In this document: piece after piece, positions 55,743-64,000 of the stretch | Layout of the letters: every line of letters begins with the position of its first letter | Position numbering within the stretch: position 1 is the first letter of the stretch | DNA from: Kuschelorhynchus macadamiae | Lineage: Eukaryota; Arthropoda; Insecta; Coleoptera; Curculionidae | Reading direction: 5' to 3' | Length of the DNA stretch: 64,000 nt | Assembly: GCA_030620095.1 (NCBI GenBank) | Contig: JAUTXW010000539.1 | Coordinates: forward strand, 1-64,000 | Notes under the pieces: model-generated | Seen by the model: only the letters and a program-made list of their open reading frames with translations | The model's database searches: none | What the model was told of the DNA's origin: nothing | Program-made: the position numbers and the translations under genes

Positions 55743-55944
55743 TATTTGTTCCTATTATTTTTATAGTAAAAATCGTTTTGAAACCTTGTATTGTTATCTG
55801 TGATTATTCCTGTACCTGTATTTGTATTTGTTAAGTTTCTTAGGTTATATGTCCTTAGATTAGGCATAGTTTCTTGTACGTATACTTTTACTATTTTGTA
55901 TTAAAATTGGGCTTTAGCCCGTTGAAATAAATAAATAAATAACA

Positions 55945-57870
55945 GTCGGAGACTTGTTATAAAATATATATACAAGAAACAGAGGACAAAGTGTACAATG
56001 ACGCTCAGAATTTCTGGAAATACATTCAGAATAAAACTAGAAATAGAGATATTCCTTTGCTCATGACATTAAATAATCAGGTTGCCTCGGATGGAAATTC
56101 TACTGCGAATTTATTTGCAAAACATTTTAAATCTATTTACACCTCATCAGAAACACCTAATTTGCACTTTTATGATACTCCCATATCTGTAATAATGTCA
56201 TTTCATGTAAATCATTTTGAAATATATGAAAAATTGTGCCAGCTCAATATAAATAAGAGTTCGGGCCCAGACGGCATACCACCATATTTCTTATGGGGAT
56301 ATGCACTATTTTTATGTGAACCATTATACCTCGTTTGATCAATCGCTATGAACAGGAATTTTTCCCGAAACATGGAAAACCACTTATGTAACGCCTATTT
56401 TTAAAAATTCAGGTAACAGGGAAGAGGTCTCAAATTATCGACCAGTTGCCATTATGTCTCAAATTCCAAAGATTCTCGATTCTATTGTTTCTGACTTTCT
56501 AAATAACCAATTCAGGAACCTAATAACAACTAAACAACATGGTTTTAGCGGGAGGTTCATCAGTACTAACTTGTTGGTTTCGGAGAACATTTTGTCGAAC
56601 GCTTTGGAGGAGGGCTACACTGTCGATTCGGTATACACAGACTTCTCTAAGGCCTTTGACAGAGTTAATCTTGACATTTTATTTGAAAAACTAAAATATA
56701 ACGGTCTTGATGGGAGATTTTTGAATTGGGTAATGTCCTACTTGTCTGGACGAAAGCAAATTGAAAAAGTCAACAACAGCTACTTTTCAGAGCCTTTTAT
56801 GGTCACTTCAGGAGTTCCACAAGGTGCACACCTAGCTCCACTTCTGTTCAGTCTTTTCATAGGCGATCTCACCAATTGTTTTCATCATTGCAACATTCTT
56901 TTATATGCCGATGATTTAAAAATATTTAGAATTATCAACAGCAATCAAGCGGCAATTGAAATGCGGGGAGATCTTGACAGGTTTGGGGTTTGGTGCGATC
57001 GTAACATGATGTCACTGAACACAAAAAAATTTATGTACATACATGCAATTTTCAAAGTGTATAAATACGGGTTGACTTGGTGAGGGACTTGGGTATTTGT
57101 TTTGACAGTAAGTTGACATTTGTCGAACACATTCATATATGTTGTATATATATGTTATATGTAATAAAGCATTGAAATTGCTAGGGTTCATGAAAAGGCA
57201 CACACAAGATTTCACCAATGTTAATGCCTTGAAAGCATTATATATCAGCATAGTACGACCTCATCTTGAAAATTGTAGTGTCGTATGGTCACCTTTTTTG
57301 CATATCATAGTCAATCGATCGAAAAAGTTCAAAACAAATTCCTTCGTTATATTGCTTTCAAGCTTAAAATACCATCTGAAGAGGTGGACTATAACAATAT
57401 TGGTTCGTTGCTGGGAATTGAGAAACTCAGTTGCAGAAGAATAAAGTCAGATGCAATCTTTGTTTTCAAAATTATTAATAACTTGGTGTCATGTCCCGAA
57501 ATTTTAACAAACTTAAACTTTTACGTACCACCAAGGTTATTGAGACGGTCCAATATGTTTCAACTTGAACAACACAGAACACTGTATGGTCAAAATAATT
57601 TAACAAACAGAATGATGCGAAATGCAAACTTGATGAATGTTGACTTTTTATTTATTTATATGTCACTCCCTCAATTTAAAAGGGCAATTACAAGACTGAT
57701 TTCTCCACCAGTTTTTGATGTCGCGCATTGACTAGTCAGAATTATTTTTGAATTCATTTTCTTTCGTTTTAAAATTCTGTTTGTTATGTATGTGTGTGAT
57801 ATATTTAAATTATATTGTTTTAAGTAATCGTTATGGGCAAGTCCCGTTAATAAATAAACAAACAAACAAA
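55945..57870 (+). pseudogene. Older Jockey-type LINE, RT part and tail (resumed after insertion)
   Basis: Continues from 51777: NDAQNFWKYIQNKTRNRD, NINKSSGPDGIPPYF, then 56454-57083 with YTDFSKAFDRVN, SGVPQGAHLAPLLFSLFIGD and ILLYADDLKIF. A frameshifted C-terminal part at 57139-57731 reads RPHLENCSVVW, then IEKVQNKFLRYIAFKLK. The tail is CCCGTTAATAAATAAACAAACAAAC. Multiple stops show that it is older than its insert. Confidence 0.85.
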
Positions 57871-60840
57871 AAATCTATGAAAATTGATTTATACACTGTT
57901 TTTTGAAATATATTTTTTTTTATTTTTATGATCCATGTGTGAGTTGGAAAAATACAGGAAATAAAATGTTGGTAATGACTAGTGCAAAAAGAATAAACAA
58001 CTAAAAAGTGCTTACAAACTTAATTTTGCAAAAATAACCAATTTCAAGGTGGTCTATGTTTGAGTTGTGAATTTAGATTAAATAAAATGTCGCAAAAGTA
58101 TGTACGATTTAGCTAATTGGATATGTAGTTGTGGAGTTTGGTGTTTTCTAAGGACTCTTCTGACTCATTAGGGTGCAAAACTGGTGTTAGACTTAAAACA
58201 CTTAAAATAAGAAAATAAAAAGAACATGCTTTTTCGGCAGATCACATGAAATGTTCGGTGACCTATTACATCCTCCTTTTTCTTATTTTCTTTTATTGTT
58301 GTTTTTTTTTTATTTAGTTTTTTTATTTTACGTTGTTTTACTCGCTGCTCAGATTCTTTTATTTCGGAGGCGTTAGGGCGTGAGTTCAAATAATTTAAAC
58401 AATTGTGGGCGGCAGGCCTAGAGTGGCCAAAGAGGTTGAGCAGAAAAGAAAAAAACAAGATAGATACTAATGTACGCTAAGACACAATACTTAAGTTAAC
58501 TTGTAATGTAGCTTCCCAAAACCTTGCAATGGACAGATTATAAATAAAAGAATGAAATACTAATGCAAGGAAATTTATTGTAAATTGTATATAAAATATA
58601 AGTATAAATATCACAGTGGTATTAAATGTTGTTCAACACAATCAACAGTAACAATCAAATCACCACATATGAGGTAAAACGATAACTACATTATTCATGA
58701 AATTAAATGTGCCAAATGAAATAATATTTATATCTTTAAGTTTAATATCTTGAAAGTACTGAAAAATTTTGATACATAAATTTACCATAAAAGTTAAATG
58801 AACTACCAGTAATTAAATATTTTGATTATTAAAATTTAAATTATGCAAAACTGATTAGGTGGAAAGATTGGAGTGAATATTTAAAGTATTAAAATTTTTA
58901 AGTTAAGTAAAATGATTAGATGGATAATTGAAAAGAAAGAGAGAGGGCAAGGATACAACCTTGAATTAAATTTTATTTTTTTAATTAAGTTTTATGTTTG
59001 TTACCAAATATTGTTGAAAGAGCATAGCATGAATGTTGCAAAAACCAGATTTAATAAATATTATTTTATAAAAACCTCATATGAGAGATGCAAATATTAG
59101 TATCATATACCGATATTGGCTGAAAATCACCGATAATAAGAAGATGGGCTGTAATGCAAAATATATTCAAACAATCATAAAACTATAACAGGTGGCTGAA
59201 AATCACAGGTAATTTTAGGAAGTACTGCCCATTACAAAAAACTTAACACTTATGACACTAAGACATGGGTACCCAATATACACTCAACATGCCTAATATA
59301 ACTTATACTACAAAAAACATAAAGTCTCTTACTACCTATAAGCTATGAGCACTTACAAAGCAATTATTTAAAAAAAAAACAATAAGAGTGTTTTACAAAA
59401 CTCAAATTTAATAAAATAAGCCAGAAGATGCAATGAATTCTTTACTCAGAATCAACTAATTAAATAAAATACAACAAAGTAATACTTTAGAGAGTTATAG
59501 GTACCGAAATTAGAATAAAAGTTTATAGTTACTGATTTGCAAATGAATTCATGAGAAACTATTTAGAATTAAATTGGTTAATGAAGTTAATTAAAGTGAC
59601 TTTATAAAGATAATTATAGTGCGAGAAGGCTGAATAATTGAAAAATTAGCAACGAAAGATCAAATTTCTAATGTAAGGCTGAACAAGTAGTAAAAATAAG
59701 CTAAACAAGGAAAGGATCAAATTTCTAACGCTTCACAGCAGCGGTTAGCCTATAAGCTCAACCAAAAGGAGGTAAAACCTGCAACGGAGGCCCCAAAACA
59801 GCACAAGCCAACAAGGAAAACCTCAAATGCCCCGTTCCAGCTACGCCACGGTAGTCCAACCAGAATCTAAGTTTCCAACTTCCTGCCTGATGTCCCTAAG
59901 TTGACCTGCCTAAGCCACTGTTCTTCCCACAATAAAAGAGTGATGTTGATTTTATTGTGATTGCGGTATTAATTAAAATATGCTCCTGCTGTAGGTTAAA
60001 AGGTCCTTGTAGTAGGATAAAAGCTTCTTGCAGTACGTTAAAAGCCTGAAAAGATAGAGAAATGTGCTGAGTACCAACCCACATGGCGACTATTCCATGA
60101 ACCATCTCCCTAGCAAGATTTTCTAATAATTTTGAATGACTAATTACCTGATGTTATGGCTTTGAGTAGTCTTGAAGTGCTTTCCAATCCCAATTAAGGC
60201 TTCATAGAATTCGCCGATCAGTAGAACTTCTTACACGTCGTGTAAAATGGCGGCACAAAAAAACTATGAGAACTAACACCTCATTATTATTCTGCAGAGA
60301 GGTAGTAAGAGAGGATCTCTTTGTTCGGTCAAAAGGTTTTATAGTCCTAACATAGCAAAAAAAATTATGTATCCTGTTCCGGTACATGGTACCAACCTAG
60401 TACTCTCGTTGACAGAAACCGTCGACAGACATTAAAAAAATCACTTTATCACCCGAAAAGTCTCAAAACATCTCCCTTTGCTACGGAACACCACCACCGA
60501 TCACCACTAACGAGACAAAATCAGCTGATATAACCTCAGACTTTGAAACCCCTGACATAATGTGGAAATAAAACATAGGGTATAACGGGTTGCCTGCAGT
60601 AAGGTGTCGCCAAACAATGATCTCGGATTTTATTAACATTAGGGATTTGTCGCGTCGCGCCGTTGCTTTATTATTTACGATAATTATTGGTTTGTATTTT
60701 ATATGTTTTAAAAGACTGTCTTAAAAGAAACAAAATATCAGATATTTTGTGAATAAATAGGTGATAATTAAGAACTTGACCGTTGTAATAATCATTTTCA
60801 AATGTGACTGTTACACTATGCTACGGTCAGAAGTGTTAAT
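57871..60840. other. AT-rich sequence, no gene recognised
   Basis: About 3 kb without family-level coding similarity. A block near 59700-59910 is less AT-rich. Short open frames on both strands look random. A small near-repeat (ATCAAATTTCTAA) occurs twice at 59660-59730. Confidence 0.5.
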
Positions 60841-60879
60841 ATTCGCACCCAGCTAGACACAGCTTATAGAAGATCCCTT

Positions 60880-61084
60880 AGAGATTTGAATGAAAATATA
60901 TCCATATATTTTAACCAAAATTATAGATTGTGTAAAATTTTGTGGTGCATTCGAGCTGGCACTACATGGCCATGATGAAACGGCTTTGTCTGAAAATCCA
61001 GGGGTTTTTCGAGGGCTTATAAATTTTGTTGAGGAGTTGAGTATCCAGAAATCGTTTATAAAAGGAATGTGCGTGCAATTTTAA
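60880..61084 (+). pseudogene. hAT transposase DUF4371 fragment
   Basis: VKFCGAFELALHGHDETALS followed by NPGVFRGLINFVEEL matches the hAT DUF4371 signature (compare MEALPLRGHDGSNESLYRGNF at 13748). Only about 65 codons. Confidence 0.65.
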
Positions 61085-61189
61085 CGAACGTGTCATTCAG
61101 CATTTTTCCAATTCTGAAGAACGAGAGTAGACCTGAACTTTAAGAGAATTTAAAGCTCAATTTAAAGATAAGATATTTATTTTTACTTT

Positions 61190-63070
61190 AAGTATGCCTA
61201 TTTTTAAATTTGTTATTGACCTCCCAATATATTTCACCACGAGTATATCTTGCTTGGTGTTGTTTACTTTCCTCCCAATTCTTGGGAATATTAATGCCAT
61301 TGTGAAAATATGGAATACTTCACTTCACTTGAGCAAGATTGTTCGGTGTACATAATGGGAGACTACAACCTACCAGGCCTATCCTTCCTAGATAGTATTG
61401 ATTTCAGCAGTAGAGTGCACAAAAACAATGTAGCAGGTGAACAACTGACTGCCTCTATAGCATACAGTAATCTTAGTCAAATCAACAAAGTTCCTAATGC
61501 CAATATAGTTTTTTTTAGATCTAATTTTTAGTAATAATTGTAATGTAATTCGTACTTGTGCCTGGGATATATTACTTCCCTGTGATAGTCATCACCCTGC
61601 ATTGTATTTTGAGCATTCTCTATGTGATATATTTATCCCTATGAATTTTAAAGAATATATTTATAGTTTTAATGAATGTGATTATGCTAGTATTAATGAT
61701 TATTTGATTAATATCAATTGGGACACTGTTTTAAACTGTGATGATTATATACTGAGTGATTGTTTGATTTTGACTGATTAATAACAAATAATTTTAAATT
61801 CTCAAAATGGTTCTCAAGCAGGCAAGAAAGAGCAAAATCGCATCCCTCAAGTAATGACTTATAAAGGAACAATGATCTCGAGAGAACAGGGAATTGTGGA
61901 TGCCTTTGCCGATCATTTTGCTTACCTGTGCAAATGATGCAAACAATAATAATAATATACATCTTGTTTAGAGCGATAATCTGGCCAATATTAACATTTC
62001 TTCTTTTAGCATAAACATTTCAGATGTTTTGGCAAGCCTGAATAGTTTAGACCTGGGCAAGGGACCGGGCCCTGATGAATTAACACAAAAGTTTTTAAGG
62101 AACTGTTCTTTCTCACTGTCTAGACCACTCTGGCTAATCTTTAATAACTCCCTGTCTAATGGAACTTTTCCTGAATGCTGGAAAACATCATATATTGTCC
62201 CTGTCTTCAAAAATTCTGGTAAAAGCAACTGTGTTTCTGATTATAGGCCAATATCGTAAATCTCGCTGATACCTAAAATAATGGAATCACTACTGACTGT
62301 TTTTCTTTAGAATAATTTAAAAAATGTCATTATTTCCAACCAACATGGTTTCACCAAAGAAAGGTCTATAACAACAAACTTACGCTTATACACCGTATTT
62401 ATATCCGATTCCCTTGAGGGGGGTAGTGTTGTCGACTCCGTTTACGCAGATTATTCAAAGTAGCTTTTTAGATATGGAGTTTGGGGTTCCCTTTTCTGTT
62501 GATTGGACTCATACCTTTCAAAGCGAAAGCAGTTAGTAATAATCAATAATTATGTTTCAAAGCCAATAATAGTTACATCTGGTGTTCACAGGCACACACT
62601 TTGCTATTTAATATCTTTATTAATGATATTGGTACATGTTTTATGCACTCAAATTTTGTTTTATATGCTGATGATTTGAAAACATTTAAAAAAGTCAGTG
62701 ATATGCGTGATGTATCAGAATTACAAAGTGATATTGATAGGTTTTATTTATGGTTCAATAACAATAAGTTAACTTTAAATATTGTCAAATGTAAATATAT
62801 ACAATTTTCTGGGTCATTAAATATTAGAGAAAACAGTTATTCAATTAACAAGCATAGCATTGAAAGTGTAGAACTCATTAGAGATCTGGGTGTGTTTTTT
62901 GATAGCAAGCTTACGTTTTGAATTGAAAGTTGCCGCAATAAAGCTCTCAAAATGCTAGGTTTTATAGAAAGAAATACACAAGATTTCTCTAATGTCAACA
63001 CCATTAAAATTTGTACATCCCATTGGTGAGACCATATTTGGAAAATTGTACCAGTGTCTGAAAAGATGTT
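61190..63070 (+). pseudogene. Decayed Jockey-type LINE
   Basis: Endonuclease remnants LGVVYFPPNSW and YIMGDYNLPGLSF. Then LGKGPGPDELTQKFL and VPVFKNSGKSN (62029-62259), NQHGFTKERSITTNLRLYTV, DSVYADYSK, and IFINDIGTCF with NFVLYADDLKTF (62601-62921). Many stops and a lost PQG motif (SGVHRHTL). The closest relative here is the older LINE at 51-57.9 kb. Confidence 0.8.
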
Positions 63071-63822
63071 TTTTCAATTCTCGGCTTAGCTAAAAAATCA
63101 TTTTATCGAATAACTCAGAACTCAGGCCTTGATTAAAGGGGGGAGGGGCTACAGGGGCTAGCACAAAGCTAAAAAACTTTTTTTTAGTAAAATGTAATTT
63201 AAAAATTGCCAACCTCGCCGAGATAAAAGGCCCTTATAACACTTATTAGTTCCAGGCCTCGTAAGTAATTATTAATCAGGCCCTGGTAAAATTCTTGTAA
63301 AAAAGTCAAGAGTAATTTGATGATGAACTCGAAATATTTTGATAGAAATCCAATATGATGAAACAATATGGCGGCCAAGTGAAATGTTAAAAAATATTAC
63401 TGAAAAGCTGCCTATCCAATTTATCTCAAATTTTACACAAACATCAGGTATTAGGCAGATTCAACAATGGCGATCTAATAAACCATTTCAAAATAAAGCC
63501 AAAAAAACTACTTGGTAGAGTAATTTCAAATTTTATGCAGGAAATAATTCTGGTATAATAGAATATAATTTTGCCACAAATTCAAGTGACGCGACAAAAT
63601 AGAGCCAAAGAAAATTATTGTAATCGTGGAAAAAAAACAGAGTTTTATATATCTCCGCGATTTAGCAATCATAGATGCCAAAAAATAGTTAACAAAAGAA
63701 AAGATTTACAATAATGGAAGTTAGGTAAAGAAAATTTACCGTTTTTTTTTCTAAATATATTTGAAATTTCAGTAAAGAGTACAGCGTATTACATAATTAA
63801 ACATAATTTATTTGCTTTAAAT
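63071..63822. other. No gene recognised
   Basis: AT-rich sequence with a short G-rich stretch near 63140. Nothing else seen. Confidence 0.5.
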
Positions 63823-64000
63823 CAGCCATGTCAAACTCAAAGTCACCAGTGGGCCAAAAACATGAAGACCATCGACTAGGTGGGCCGCAAAACCTTATCT
63901 TAAAGAAGACAAACTAGTAAAAATCTTGAGAAAAAGTATTATTATAGGAAAAGTCTGTTTATTAAATTTCCAATAAAAAGGTCGTTACAAAAAACTACAA
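63823..64000. mobile_element. Left end of a second young hAT, running off the window
   Basis: CAGCCATGTCAAACTCAAAG and about 175 following bases closely match the left end at 14783, including GTGGGCCGCAAAACCTTATC. The preceding octamer CTTTAAAT is the likely target duplication. Confidence 0.85.

Larger units (their letters stand above)
51778..55940 (+). mobile_element. Full-length younger Jockey-type LINE nested in an older LINE
   Basis: Contains a 230-bp leader, ORF1, ORF2 and a tail GAAATAAATAAATAAAT. AACA occurs directly outside both ends (51774-51777, 55941-55944). Removing the element restores the older LINE frame as LCK-Q-SETCYK. Confidence 0.9.

Noticed and set aside
58168..58458. Lys-rich minus-strand frame
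   Set aside because: Low-complexity A/T-rich sequence without family resemblance or flanking signals.

Overview
The window is eukaryotic and almost certainly from an insect. It is AT-rich, with spliced zinc-finger genes, arthropod-style core promoters (TATA plus TCAG initiators), Penelope-like elements (PLEs) with GIY-YIG endonuclease, Jockey/CR1-group LINEs, several hAT families with TTF-type fingers, Tc1/mariner relatives and many (TA)n tracts. A TE-rich beetle-like genome fits, but nothing visible fixes the order. Bacterial features (operons, ribosome binding sites, CRISPR) are absent.

Host genes. Three paralogous C2H2 zinc-finger loci are present. Each ends in one large finger exon entered at the same codon phase behind a near-identical intron end. 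(1) A six-finger exon lies on the minus strand at 6181-6796. (2) A seven-finger exon lies on the minus strand at 22226-22943. Small acidic exons on the same strand at 36120-36278, 38065-38199, 40586-40675, 40764-40832 and a decayed one at 42359-42479 look like its upstream exons, so the locus would span about 20 kb with TE-filled introns. (3) A plus-strand gene reads from a TATA promoter near 44271 through exons at 44330-44376, 44926-45081, 46624-46719, 46789-46893, 47878-48036 and 49301-49901. Loci 2 and 3 are a divergent (head-to-head) pair with exon-by-exon homology. Every visible internal junction is phase 2, so exons can be skipped or duplicated in frame. Exon 5 of the plus gene carries an in-frame stop. 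The minus gene has a duplicated exon with a destroyed acceptor and a broken second exon.

Mobile elements, left to right. 1-6084: a PLE end and a hAT element (1633-6076, exact 8-bp target duplication CTTCTAGG) whose transposase gene is split by another PLE (2335-4584, 12-bp duplication). Both copies of this PLE carry a recognisable hammerhead ribozyme. 7.5-12.6 kb: a LINE fragment, three 3' ends of a second PLE family each abutting a (TA)n tract, and a Tc1/mariner-like element with long inverted repeats and a long palindrome at its edge. 12.66-17.4 kb: an old hAT interrupted by a younger hAT (14783-16941, duplication ATATAAAT). 18-20.5 kb: a decayed DDE transposon carrying a 170-bp Harbinger-like MITE, then a 260-bp palindrome. 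23.2-25.4 kb: another hAT. 25982-28620: a nearly intact DD41D-type transposon with an intron-containing transposase and about 770-bp inverted arms that duplicate its DNA-binding domain. 29.3-33.16 kb: a near-full-length LINE. 35.6-38.5 kb: LINE fragments inside the minus-gene introns. 45.7-49.2 kb: MITEs, a PLE fossil and a tandem duplication inside the plus-gene introns. 51.0-57.87 kb: an older LINE split by a full-length younger LINE (51778-55940). 60.9-63.1 kb: a hAT scrap and another decayed LINE. 63823 to the end: the first bases of a second copy of the young hAT.

The region is therefore a small, expanding and decaying zinc-finger cluster embedded in layered transposons, several of which can be ordered by nesting. 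No gene for a novel enzymatic system was found. The most notable structures are the modular phase-2 exons, the PLE hammerheads and the self-duplicated arms of the DD41D element.
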